Notes under the pieces: generated by a model
Told to the model about the DNA's origin: nothing
The model's database searches: none
What the model saw: the letters and a program-made list of their open reading frames with translations, nothing else
Shown: positions 42,738-51,561 of the stretch, piece by piece
Numbering within the stretch: the first letter of the stretch is position 1
Layout: each line of letters starts with the position of its first letter
Assembly (NCBI GenBank): GCA_965228045.1
Contig: OZ245789.1
Span: forward strand, 3,348,001-3,412,000
Origin: JANQEU01 sp965228045
GTDB taxonomy: Bacteria; Bacteroidota; Bacteroidia; Cytophagales; Cyclobacteriaceae
DNA length: 64,000 nt
Direction of reading: 5' to 3'
Program-made: the position numbers and the translations under genes

Positions 42738-42745
42738 TAGCTTTG
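42738..42745 (+). promoter_or_regulatory. Predicted -7 box for the aldo-keto reductase gene
   Basis: TAGCTTTG matches TAnnTTTG and lies 20 bases before the ATG. The -33 region is not clear. Confidence 0.4.
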
Positions 42746-42764
42746 TAATCAAATTTTAAGAATA

Positions 42765-43619
42765 ATGACACTACAGGAAAATTATACGTTACACAACGGT
42801 GTTGAAATACCAAAGCTGGGTCTGGGTACCTGGTTCATAAACAATGATGATGTGGTAGCCGCTATAAAGGAAGCAGTGAAGGTCGGTTATCGCCATATAG
42901 ATACAGCCCAGGCATATCAGAATGAAGAAGGTGTGGGAAAAGCAATAAAATCGCTCGAACCAAAACGTGAAAACCTTTTCATCACTACAAAACTTGCTGC
43001 GGAGGCGAAATCATACGATGAGGCAGTTGCAGCGATCGATGGCTCTTTAATGGCACTTGGCCTGGACTATATCGACCTCATAATTATTCACAGCCCCAAA
43101 CCGTGGGCCAAATTTGGTGAAGATGACAGATTTTTGGAAGGCAACCGTGAAGCTTGGAGAGCGCTGGAAGATTCTTATACTGATGGCAAGCTGAAGGGAA
43201 TTGGCGTTAGCAACTTTGAAATAGAAGACCTGGAAAATATCCTGGAAAACTGCAGGATTAAACCTATGATCAACCAGGTTTTAGCTCACATAAGTAACAC
43301 GCCTTTTGAGCTCATTCAATTTTCTAAAGCCAATGACATACTGGTTGAAGCTTATTCACCGATAGGTCATGGCGAATTATTTAAGAATGAGGCTGTTGCA
43401 AAAATGGCAGAGAAATATGGCGTTTCCGTTCCACAGCTTTGTATTCGATTTTGCTTGCAACTAGACTTGCTGCCGCTCCCAAAAACAGCTAATCCTGCAC
43501 ACATGAAAAACAACAGTGAAGTGGATTTTGAGATTTCGTCTGAGGATATGGAGGCTTTGAAAAACATGGAAAAGATCCGAGATTACGGTGAAGCAAGCAT
43601 GTTTCCCGTTTACCAATGA
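42765..43619 (+). CDS. Aldo/keto reductase
   Basis: A 284-residue cytoplasmic NADPH-dependent reductase. The catalytic set is complete: Asp46, Tyr51 (DTAQAYQNEEGVG), Lys76 (TTKLAAEA) and His109 (LIIIHSPKPW). IGVSNFEIEDLENIL and the cofactor-binding PLPKTANPAHMKNN near the end are normal. It would reduce small aldehydes or ketones. Its stop overlaps the next start by four bases (ATGA), tying it to the cyclophilin-like protein. Confidence 0.92.
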   Translation: MTLQENYTLHNGVEIPKLGLGTWFINNDDVVAAIKEAVKVGYRHIDTAQAYQNEEGVGKAIKSLEPKRENLFITTKLAAEAKSYDEAVAAIDGSLMALGLDYIDLIIIHSPKPWAKFGEDDRFLEGNREAWRALEDSYTDGKLKGIGVSNFEIEDLENILENCRIKPMINQVLAHISNTPFELIQFSKANDILVEAYSPIGHGELFKNEAVAKMAEKYGVSVPQLCIRFCLQLDLLPLPKTANPAHMKNNSEVDFEISSEDMEALKNMEKIRDYGEASMFPVYQ

Positions 43620-44077
43620 TTCAAATTGTTATAATCACTGTGTTGTCAGCGGGAATTTTATTTCCCGTCAGACAATCGGAAAAAGATAATATGATCATGA
43701 AAGCTCAAGATCAAAAAGGTGAATTTGCCAGGATTTACATCACTGTCAGTTCACAAAAATTTGAAGCAATCTTATACGATAATCCCACCTCAAGGAGTCT
43801 ATTGGATCAAGTGCCCTTTACCGTAGATACCGAGGATTACGCCGGGATGGAAAAAATATTTTATCCACCAGAATCCCTGAGTAAGGAAAAAGCACCTAAT
43901 GGAGCCGAGCCAAAAAAAGGAGACATCATGTACTACGCGCCATGGGGAGATGTGGCTATCTTTTACAAAGGTTTTAGATTTTCCGGAGGTTTGATACCCT
44001 TAGGCAAAATCGAAAATATTGAAGGTTTCAAAGAAGCAATTGGTTCAGGTAAACCAATAACCATTTCAAAAAACTGA
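43616..44077 (+). CDS. Cyclophilin-like-fold protein with N-terminal hydrophobic segment
   Basis: A 153-residue protein. Residues 3-17 are hydrophobic (signal or anchor). The rest matches the bacterial cyclophilin-like fold (PF18050): YITVSSQKFEAILYDNPTSRSLLDQVPFT, MEKIFYPPESL, GDIMYYAPWGDVAIFYKG and LIPLGKIE. This family lacks the usual proline-isomerase residues and is often linked to reductases, as here. Its start overlaps the reductase stop. An exported or membrane-bound partner of the reductase is possible. Confidence 0.82.
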   Translation: MIQIVIITVLSAGILFPVRQSEKDNMIMKAQDQKGEFARIYITVSSQKFEAILYDNPTSRSLLDQVPFTVDTEDYAGMEKIFYPPESLSKEKAPNGAEPKKGDIMYYAPWGDVAIFYKGFRFSGGLIPLGKIENIEGFKEAIGSGKPITISKN

Positions 44078-44088
44078 ATCTAAGATTT

Positions 44089-44487
44089 ATGGAAATTACC
44101 AAAAACGGACAACTTGAGTCTTTCCCGGGACCATCAGAATGGTTCACTGGATCTGTGAGGATCGACCCTATATTTCAAAAGAAGAAGGTGACCAAAGCCG
44201 CAGGAGCTTTGGTCACCTTCGAGCCCGGAGCGCGAACCGCCTGGCATACACATCCGGCTGGCCAAACACTTATTGTCCAATCGGGAGTGGGACTGGTGCA
44301 AAAAGAGGGCGAACCCATACAGGAGATTCGGCCTGGTGACGTAGTATGGTTTGAGCCTGATGAAAAACACTGGCATGGTGCATCGCCAAAAAAAGCTATG
44401 AGTCATATAGCTGTCCAGGAGGAAGTGGATGGTGAGGTTGTAACCTGGATGGAACACGTCACCGATGAGCAGTATTCGCAAACCTGA
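44089..44487 (+). CDS. Cupin-domain protein, copy 2
   Basis: A 132-residue cytoplasmic cupin similar to the exported one at 39667: GARTAWHTHPAGQTLIVQSGVG with His-x-His, EKHWHGASPKK with the last His, and the same end VTWMEHVTDEQYSQT. It has no signal peptide. It follows the cyclophilin-like gene by 11 bases and belongs to the same unit. Confidence 0.88.
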   Translation: MEITKNGQLESFPGPSEWFTGSVRIDPIFQKKKVTKAAGALVTFEPGARTAWHTHPAGQTLIVQSGVGLVQKEGEPIQEIRPGDVVWFEPDEKHWHGASPKKAMSHIAVQEEVDGEVVTWMEHVTDEQYSQT

Positions 44488-44620
44488 TTTTGAGGCAATC
44501 GGTCTGTTCATCACCTTATGGGTAAAACCTTAACCGTGAACTCGAAATGGACCTTGTACTTTTTGGGATATTGAGTGGGTTGGAAATGGAATGAGACCTA
44601 TTTCAGGATATCGTTGCCTA

Positions 44621-45442
44621 TCATTTCAAGGCATCAGAACTATAATTTATTCTGAATCCATCTCCATTTGCAATGTACCCAAGACCAAAGCGGCTATTGG
44701 GATTTTCCTGGCCTTTCACTTTACCCTTCAAAACATCCTTACTCAAGGCAATCATGTCCGTAAGTCTTTTTGGAGTCTCCTGGTTTTTCCCAAAAAAATG
44801 ACCCGGATATAGAAAGTCTATTCCATTGTCCTTCATATAAGCCAGGGTTTGTTCACAAGTGGAGATCAACTCCGAGAAGGTGCCAAAAAGCAATAGATTA
44901 CCGGATCCAAAAGAATCTCCGCTAAAACCATAACCCGAAGTTTTGTCAAAGTATGTCGTAGAACCAGGTGTATGCGGAGGTGTAAAGAATACCTCTATTA
45001 TCCTGCCTCCCAGATCAATTTCCTGGCCATTTTCGATAAACACGAGTTCACCATCGTACTCTGGCAAAAATCGATCAAGCATTGCTGTGTCGGCTGCATT
45101 GAGGTGAAGTTTTGGAAAAAAACCGGCTGACCCCACATGATCGGGATGCACATGTGTGGTTGCCAGCATCACCGGCTTATCCGTGATCGATGCCACTATC
45201 TCATCCAAATTGTTGATACTCGTTCCGGCATCTATCAGTAATGCGCCGGAATTACCTTCTACCAGGTACAGACTCTCACTAGACATTACATTACCAGATC
45301 CGATCCACGTTCTTTCATCAAGCTGTCGAAAAACTACTTGATCATTTTCGAAAACAATATCTCCTTCAATCTGAGGACCTCGTTGGGCTATTGATGCGAA
45401 ACCAATGAGAAGCATTATGATGAATAACCCTAATTTGTTCAT
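44621..45442 (-). CDS. Exported MBL-fold metallo-hydrolase
   Basis: About 273 residues from the ATG at 45442, with a signal peptide ending SIAQ. The zinc motif His97-Val-His99-Pro-Asp101-His102 (ATTHVHPDHVGS) is intact, as are PPHTPGSTTYFD and the final DFLYPGHFF His. Family members include lactonases, glyoxalase-II-like enzymes and beta-lactamases. It is the second gene of a minus-strand pair with the esterase upstream (30-base gap) and converges on the cupin gene. Confidence 0.88.
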   Translation of the reverse strand: MNKLGLFIIMLLIGFASIAQRGPQIEGDIVFENDQVVFRQLDERTWIGSGNVMSSESLYLVEGNSGALLIDAGTSINNLDEIVASITDKPVMLATTHVHPDHVGSAGFFPKLHLNAADTAMLDRFLPEYDGELVFIENGQEIDLGGRIIEVFFTPPHTPGSTTYFDKTSGYGFSGDSFGSGNLLLFGTFSELISTCEQTLAYMKDNGIDFLYPGHFFGKNQETPKRLTDMIALSKDVLKGKVKGQENPNSRFGLGYIANGDGFRINYSSDALK

Positions 45443-45472
45443 GAGTTTTGGCATATGTGTAAAATTCAAGCT

Positions 45473-46390
45473 CTATTTCAAATTCTGATTTAAAAAGGAG
45501 ATAACCTTAGTCCGGATTTCTTCTACATCATACATGGTACCAAAATGAGGTGCGTCCTTAACGATGGTCAACTCATTGTCAACTCCATAGTAATCCAGCC
45601 AGGCACTAAATAACTTGGATTGCTTGTTGGAAACGATATCATCCTTCTCCCCATGGAAGATCAAAAACGGAGGATCTTCATTGTCTATGTATGTGATAGG
45701 ACTTGCAGCCCTGGCCAGGTCCGGTCTTAGTAATGGAGCTGCACCAATTAGAATTCCTTCCGGTGAGGACGCATCTTCATTTCCCGGTAGCAATACTAGA
45801 TCGGTTGGTCCATAAAAATCCACAACTGCCTTGTAGGTAAAAGATCGATAAGCATTGTCAAAATACAATGCCTCAACGGCGTCATTATGAGAGGTGCCCA
45901 TCAGCGCCGCCAGGTGACCTCCTGCGGAGAAGCCCATCAATCCAAAATTCCCGACATCCAGACCATATTGCTCAGCATTGTCGTACAGAAAGGCGACTGC
46001 TTTATTGCAATCCTGAAGTATAGCAGGAAAAACTGCGTCCTGGGCAAAACGATAGTCTATGGAAGCAACGACCATTCCATTTTCCAGCATCGCGGAGACG
46101 GTTTTGGGCATATAACCCATGTCGGCATATTTATCATTTGAGATCCAGCCTCCTCCGTGAATAAACACCACAACAGGCATTGGAGCCTTCCCATTGGCCG
46201 GCACATAGATATCCAACAGATGCTTTTTCAAAGTATCGTTGTTGTAAGGAATGTTGCCATGAATGGTGGTGCCCTCCGGTAACCGATCATGAATCCGCTG
46301 TGGCGATGGAGGTTGGGCCTTCAGCGCATGAACGAATAGAAGACATAATATCATTGCTAAGCCTCTGGGAGAAATCTGAATCGGACTCAT
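45473..46390 (-). CDS. Alpha/beta hydrolase (BD-FAE-type esterase)
   Basis: A 305-residue exported enzyme (hydrophobic segment LAMILCLLFVHAL, cleavage near KAQ). HGGGW at residues 78-82 forms the oxyanion hole, Ser155 in MGFSAGGH is the nucleophile, and FHGEKDDIV and APHFGTMYD supply Asp and His. It resembles the BD-FAE group, which includes feruloyl esterases and acetyl-xylan-type enzymes. It is transcribed with the MBL-fold gene and is divergent from the acetyltransferase. Confidence 0.87.
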   Translation of the reverse strand: MSPIQISPRGLAMILCLLFVHALKAQPPSPQRIHDRLPEGTTIHGNIPYNNDTLKKHLLDIYVPANGKAPMPVVVFIHGGGWISNDKYADMGYMPKTVSAMLENGMVVASIDYRFAQDAVFPAILQDCNKAVAFLYDNAEQYGLDVGNFGLMGFSAGGHLAALMGTSHNDAVEALYFDNAYRSFTYKAVVDFYGPTDLVLLPGNEDASSPEGILIGAAPLLRPDLARAASPITYIDNEDPPFLIFHGEKDDIVSNKQSKLFSAWLDYYGVDNELTIVKDAPHFGTMYDVEEIRTKVISFLNQNLK

Positions 46391-46523
46391 ATTTTTTTAA
46401 TCTAATTGAAATCAAAACTAGACAGATATTGGTATCTATTATCCTGTACTTTCATGAAACTTGAAGCAGAGAGCCTATTACCCTTCCAGGAATTCAGTAC
46501 CATTGTCAAATAAAGATTAAAGA

Positions 46524-47075
46524 ATGAACATTTTTGAACGTCTTAAATCCGGGAAATCTATTCCAATGGATGATCCGGATTATCATGAGATTTCCATTGC
46601 AGTCAAGAGGACGATGGAATTATCGGTCAAGCTGAATATGTCAGTCGATGTCGATCAGGCCAGAAAATGGTTAGGCGAAATCATAGGCAAACCTATTGAC
46701 GATAGCACCACGATTTTTACTCCTTTTCATACAAATGTTGGATATAATATCTCCCTGGGTAAAAATGTCTTTGTAAACCACAATTGTAGTTTTCTGGACA
46801 TTGGAGGCATAACCATCGAGGATGATGTAATGATTGGGCCCAGTGTCAATATCACCTCTGAAAATCATCCTGTGGATATCAATACAAGAAGGTCCATGGT
46901 GCCTGCTTCTGTCCTGATCAAAAAAGGTGTCTGGATTGGTGCAGGGGTTACAATCCTGCCTGGAGTTACAATAGGCGAAAATTCGGTGGTTGCAGCTGGA
47001 GCCCTGGTCAACAAAGACGTTCCACCTAACCAGGTAGTGGCGGGAGTTCCAGCAAAATTCATCAAGAATGTATAA
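46524..47075 (+). CDS. Sugar O-acetyltransferase, hexapeptide-repeat, copy 2
   Basis: A 183-residue paralogue of the enzyme at 35740. It has NVFVNHNCSFLDIGGITI, the active-site TSENHPVD, VWIGAGVTILPGVTIGENSV and VAGVPAKFIKNV. Size and motifs fit the maltose acetyltransferase/NodL group. Its stop lies upstream of the sulfatase start at 47116. The acceptor is unknown. Confidence 0.9.
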   Translation: MNIFERLKSGKSIPMDDPDYHEISIAVKRTMELSVKLNMSVDVDQARKWLGEIIGKPIDDSTTIFTPFHTNVGYNISLGKNVFVNHNCSFLDIGGITIEDDVMIGPSVNITSENHPVDINTRRSMVPASVLIKKGVWIGAGVTILPGVTIGENSVVAAGALVNKDVPPNQVVAGVPAKFIKNV

Positions 47076-47115
47076 ATTGATTATCACTGAACCTCCTACC
47101 CAAACATATTCCAAA

Positions 47116-48567
47116 ATGAACACTAACTTCTCAAAGTACTGGCCCTGTACTGTATTTTTTATCATAAGCTTCCTCATCGTGTCATGTAAGGCACCGGACC
47201 AAAACCAGGTTGATACCTCCACGGATTCTCAGCAACTACCAACCAATTTCATTATCATATTTGCCGATGATCTGGGGTATGGGGATCTAAGCACTTTTGG
47301 TCATCCTACTATACGGACCCCAAACCTGGACAGAATGGCAACCGAGGGACAGAAATGGACTAATTTCTATGTGGGTGCCAGTGTTTGTACACCGAGTAGG
47401 GCCGCCCTACTAACTGGAAGGCTTCCTGTGAGAAGCGGCATGGCAAGCCCCGTCAACAGAGTGCTATTCCCAGATTCGAAAAATGGCCTGCCTCAATCCG
47501 AGGTGACCATAGCAGAACAAATGAAGAAGGCAGGTTATGCTACGGCGGCAATTGGCAAATGGCACCTGGGGCACAAAGAAGAATACCTGCCAACCAATCA
47601 TGGCTTCGACTACTATTACGGCATCCCCTACAGCAATGACATGGACAATGTATTGGACCTTCAGTCCATGGGTGGGTATTTTGAATTTTGGAAATCCGAG
47701 GAACGAAAAGACATCAACACGTTCAACGTGCCGCTGATGAGAAATACAGAGGTCATAGAACGACCAGCTGATCAGACAACGATCACAAAACGCTACACGG
47801 AAGAGGCCATAAAATTCATCAATGACAACAAGGAAAAACCCTTCTTTCTGTACCTGGCACACAACCTGCCCCATGTACCGCTATTCACTTCAAATGATTT
47901 TGAAGGGGTAAGTCCCAGAGGCACCTATGGCGATGTGGTGGAGGAAATCGATTATTACGTAGGAAAACTCATAGAGTCGCTTAAGTCTAACGAATTAGAT
48001 CAAAATACCATGGTCGTATTTACGTCTGACAATGGTCCGTGGCTAATTATGAGCCAGGAAGGTGGAAGCGCCGGATTATTGCGAGACGGTAAGGGTTCCA
48101 CCTGGGAAGGTGGTATGCGTGAACCAACCATCTTCTGGGCTCAGGGTAGTATTAAACCAGGTATTGTGACGGACGTTGGAAGCACCATGGACCTCTTTAC
48201 TACTTTAAGCAACGTCGTTGGAGTTCCTATTCCGGATGATCGGATAGTGGACGGTGTGGACTTGAGTGACGTGCTTTTTAGCGATGGCGTAAGTCCAAGG
48301 GATGACATGTTCTATTATCGGGGAGACCGGTTGTTTGCAGTGAGAGTCGGGGACTATAAGGCACATTTTATAACTCAGAGTGGTTATACGCCGGAGAGAA
48401 CGGAACATGATCCTCCCCTATTGTATAATCTAAGCATCGACCCATCAGAAAAATACAATATCGCGGATGAAAACCCCGAGATCCTTGCTGGCATTATCGA
48501 CATTGTAAATGACCACAATGAGAAGATGGTAAAAGGCCCCGATATGTTAAAAGATCGTGGTGATTAA
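47116..48567 (+). CDS. Lipoprotein arylsulfatase-type sulfatase (family S1)
   Basis: A 483-residue sulfatase. The ATG at 47116 gives a lipoprotein signal ending FLIVSC; an upstream ATG at 47068 is in frame but lacks this. Features: IIFADDLGYGDLSTFGHPTI with the Asp pair, Cys91 in VCTPSRAALLTGR as the CxPxR formylglycine site, AIGKWHLGH, and FTSDNGPW. It is closest in pattern to arylsulfatase A-type enzymes. It follows the acetyltransferase by 40 bases. A second sulfatase lies at 15775. Confidence 0.9.
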   Translation: MNTNFSKYWPCTVFFIISFLIVSCKAPDQNQVDTSTDSQQLPTNFIIIFADDLGYGDLSTFGHPTIRTPNLDRMATEGQKWTNFYVGASVCTPSRAALLTGRLPVRSGMASPVNRVLFPDSKNGLPQSEVTIAEQMKKAGYATAAIGKWHLGHKEEYLPTNHGFDYYYGIPYSNDMDNVLDLQSMGGYFEFWKSEERKDINTFNVPLMRNTEVIERPADQTTITKRYTEEAIKFINDNKEKPFFLYLAHNLPHVPLFTSNDFEGVSPRGTYGDVVEEIDYYVGKLIESLKSNELDQNTMVVFTSDNGPWLIMSQEGGSAGLLRDGKGSTWEGGMREPTIFWAQGSIKPGIVTDVGSTMDLFTTLSNVVGVPIPDDRIVDGVDLSDVLFSDGVSPRDDMFYYRGDRLFAVRVGDYKAHFITQSGYTPERTEHDPPLLYNLSIDPSEKYNIADENPEILAGIIDIVNDHNEKMVKGPDMLKDRGD

Positions 48568-48615
48568 AGACGAACATGGACTCTTAAACTGCAACTGAGT
48601 CAATGGCAGGATCTC

Positions 48616-49827
48616 CTACCTTTTTATCACATAAAGCCTGCCATTAGGACTATCCGTTAAAGCATAAAGGGCACCCTCCGGACCCTGGACTACATACCGG
48701 AATCTTTGCCCTTCCTCTGACAGAATCCTTTCCTCCGCCATAACCTGATCCAGTTCATTGTTGATCACAAGTCTGGCGATGTGCATACCGCTTAACATTG
48801 CCACAAACAGATTATTTCGCCATTCCGGAATAAGCTCACCATCATAGAAGGTCATTCCACTTGGAGCTACTACCGGATCATAATAATACACAGGTTGCTC
48901 CGTTCCTTCTTTTTCGGTCAGGCCTGTCCCATTTACCTTACCCCCATTGTACTCGAGTCCATATGATACCTCTGGCCAACCATAGTTATAACCTGCCTTA
49001 ATGATGTTGATCTCGTCCCCTGCACGAGGTCCATGCTCCGATGACCACAAATCACCGGTCACGGGATTTATCGCAAGCCCCTGCGGATTTCTATGCCCTA
49101 AAGACCATATTTCTTTCAAAGCATTCGAGTCATTCTCAAAGGGATTTTTAGGGGCGGCGGAGCCCTCTTTATTTATTCTGATAATTTTACCCAGCGCAGA
49201 ATTCAACTGCTGCACCTGGGGCCTACCATTAAAGAAACGGTCTCCGAATGTCACAAGTAAAAAGCCCTCCTCATCAAACAGCAAGCGGGAACCAAAATGA
49301 AACCTCCCGCCGGATAGCGGTCCTATTTCATAGATGATCCTGACATCTTCGAATCCCGATTCATCCTCTTTCAACCGTCCGGATGCAACCTGGTTTACTG
49401 CCTCGCCTGCGGAGGTTTTCACAAAGGTCCAGAATACTCTCCTGGAGCGCTCAAAGTCAGGGTCAAGCTTCAGATCAAACATACCGCCGGACCCCTGATA
49501 ACGCACCTCAGGAACATCATTCAATGGATCACTTACAGTACCATCGCCAGTGACGATCCTGATATTACCGGACTTTTCACTCACGATCATTTTTCCATTT
49601 GGCAAAAAATCAAGGCCCCAGGGGTAATCAAGCTGATCTGTAATGACCTCCACGGTATAATCGGATTGGGTCTTAATTGAGGGCGCCCTCGTTTGCCGGT
49701 CAAACGCAGGTACCTGGCGGGGTGCTACTTTTCGCCTGGTTTCCACGGAAGACCGTTCCTGGGCCATACTCATTTGCATGACCAGTATGATAAGCGATAA
49801 TAGAATATACCCCCTTGATTTCATCAT
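48616..49827 (-). CDS. PQQ-dependent sugar dehydrogenase (soluble aldose dehydrogenase type)
   Basis: About 404 residues from the ATG at 49827, with a signal peptide ending MSMAQ. A six-bladed propeller as in soluble PQQ glucose/aldose dehydrogenases: LDYPWGLDFLPNGKMIVSEK, SGGRFHFGSRLLFDEEGFL with the catalytic His, WSLGHRNPQGLAINPVTG, SSEHGPRAGDEINII and YNYGWPEVSYG. It would oxidise free aldoses in the periplasm if PQQ is available; no PQQ synthesis genes are here. It is convergent to the sulfatase and divergent from the GH43 gene. Confidence 0.9.
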   Translation of the reverse strand: MMKSRGYILLSLIILVMQMSMAQERSSVETRRKVAPRQVPAFDRQTRAPSIKTQSDYTVEVITDQLDYPWGLDFLPNGKMIVSEKSGNIRIVTGDGTVSDPLNDVPEVRYQGSGGMFDLKLDPDFERSRRVFWTFVKTSAGEAVNQVASGRLKEDESGFEDVRIIYEIGPLSGGRFHFGSRLLFDEEGFLLVTFGDRFFNGRPQVQQLNSALGKIIRINKEGSAAPKNPFENDSNALKEIWSLGHRNPQGLAINPVTGDLWSSEHGPRAGDEINIIKAGYNYGWPEVSYGLEYNGGKVNGTGLTEKEGTEQPVYYYDPVVAPSGMTFYDGELIPEWRNNLFVAMLSGMHIARLVINNELDQVMAEERILSEEGQRFRYVVQGPEGALYALTDSPNGRLYVIKR

Positions 49828-49950
49828 AACAGAAGTAATCAAAGATAGTAAGCCGGATAGGCAAAAAATTATGAAAATCAAACAGGATGGATAGTCATGG
49901 GTTAATTGTAATTGCCTTTTGATTGATAAATGAGTGTTATTTTTACTCTT

Positions 49951-51546
49951 ATGAAATTCTTACCTATAATTCTGTTACTCATCGGCTATATCTCACTAGC
50001 CCAAAACCCTACTAATCCGTGGAACGCCAAGCCCCTGGAGGATGCGCCAACTACTTTCACAAATCCGGTCATTCCGGGATTTTACTCCGATCCAAGTGTT
50101 TGCCGGGTAGGTGACGATTACTATCTGATCACCAGCACGTTTGAGTTTTTCCCCGGCGTACCAGTGTTCCATTCCAAAGACCTGGTGAATTGGGAGCAGA
50201 TAGGTCATTGCATTCATCGTCCGGAACAGATACCTGAAAACCTAAACATCTTTGCCGCCACCATCCGGCACCATGATGGCACCTTTTACATGATCACAAC
50301 CAACATCGATAAAGGGAACTTCTACGTAACCGCCACAGATCCCGCAGGACCATGGTCAGATCCCTTCTGGATCGATGTAGAGGGAATAGATCCGGACCTT
50401 TACTTCGAAGATGGAAGAGCCTATGTGATCACTTCTACTTTTGAACTTACTGAGGTTGATCTGGCTACAGGTAAACTTATCGGTGAAAAACGTCGGGTAT
50501 GGAACGGAACCGGAGGAAGATATTCCGAAGGACCGCACATTTATAAAAAAGATGGGTATTACTACCTGATGGCCTCAGAAGGTGGAACGGAAGAAGCGCA
50601 TGTTGTAACCATTGCCAGAAGCGACAAACTCTGGGGACCATATACTGATAACCCCGCAAATCCGATTTTGGCTCATGCCAATGCAGCGGGCCAGAACAAA
50701 GTCATGAGAGGTGTGGGTCATGCGGACATGGTGCAGGCTCATGATGAGTCCTGGTGGATGGTCTTTCATGGATACAGAGATGTGGTAGGTTACCCATATC
50801 ATCACATCATAGGACGGGAAACATGCCTTGTCCCTGTCTCATGGCCTGTTGGAGGATGGCCTGTAGTCAATGGAAACGGTACGGTTGATATCGAAATGAA
50901 AAGCCCGACACTTCCATTGAAGCCGTTTCCGGAAAAACCAGCCAGAACAGATTTCACAGAAGAGCTTGGAATGGAATGGAACTACGTCCAACCTCCCCTG
51001 ACAGATAATTATGAACTGGACACAAAAAAGGGTAGCTTATCGCTAACGGGATCGGCCAGCAGGATTGGTAATGTATGGAACCTTGAGCAGGAAGGCATTC
51101 CCACGTTTGTAGGCAGAAGGCTCACAGACATCGATTTTACGGCAACTACCAGCATTGATTTCAACCCGGAAAACGAAAATGAAGAGGCAGGAATGATCCT
51201 TGTTAATAATGGATCTGCTTTTGAAATCATGGTCAAAAAGGAAGGAAACCAACGGGTAGTACTTGTCAAATTACAGTTTGGACCAAATACCTACAGATCC
51301 GAACGCTATCCGTTGGAAGACGGACCTGTCGAGTTGAGGATCTCCGGTGAGATGAACAATTGGGAGTTTGCGTTTTCGCAAAATGGAAAAGCCTACCAGA
51401 CCGTGGATACTGCGGATGCCAGATATTTGAGTACGGAAACTGTAGGATGGTTTACAGGAGTTTATGTTGGATTGTATGCAACAGGAAATGGTAAACCTTC
51501 AGAATCAGCTGCCACTTATAACTGGTTTGACTATGAGGCAAAGTAA
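49951..51546 (+). CDS. GH43 beta-xylosidase / arabinofuranosidase
   Basis: A 531-residue exported enzyme; the ATG at 49951 gives a signal peptide ending SLAQ. The five-bladed propeller carries Asp47 (GFYSDPSVCRVGDDYY), Asp149 (GIDPDLYFED) and Glu193 (YSEGPHIYKKDGYYYL), the base, pKa modulator and acid of GH43. TSTFEFFPGVPVFHSKDL is typical of the xylosidase-like subfamilies. Residues about 340-530 form the C-terminal concanavalin-like domain. It is followed by an AraC regulator 15 bases later. Confidence 0.92.
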   Translation: MKFLPIILLLIGYISLAQNPTNPWNAKPLEDAPTTFTNPVIPGFYSDPSVCRVGDDYYLITSTFEFFPGVPVFHSKDLVNWEQIGHCIHRPEQIPENLNIFAATIRHHDGTFYMITTNIDKGNFYVTATDPAGPWSDPFWIDVEGIDPDLYFEDGRAYVITSTFELTEVDLATGKLIGEKRRVWNGTGGRYSEGPHIYKKDGYYYLMASEGGTEEAHVVTIARSDKLWGPYTDNPANPILAHANAAGQNKVMRGVGHADMVQAHDESWWMVFHGYRDVVGYPYHHIIGRETCLVPVSWPVGGWPVVNGNGTVDIEMKSPTLPLKPFPEKPARTDFTEELGMEWNYVQPPLTDNYELDTKKGSLSLTGSASRIGNVWNLEQEGIPTFVGRRLTDIDFTATTSIDFNPENENEEAGMILVNNGSAFEIMVKKEGNQRVVLVKLQFGPNTYRSERYPLEDGPVELRISGEMNNWEFAFSQNGKAYQTVDTADARYLSTETVGWFTGVYVGLYATGNGKPSESAATYNWFDYEAK

Positions 51547-51561
51547 TACTTCACCAGGACC

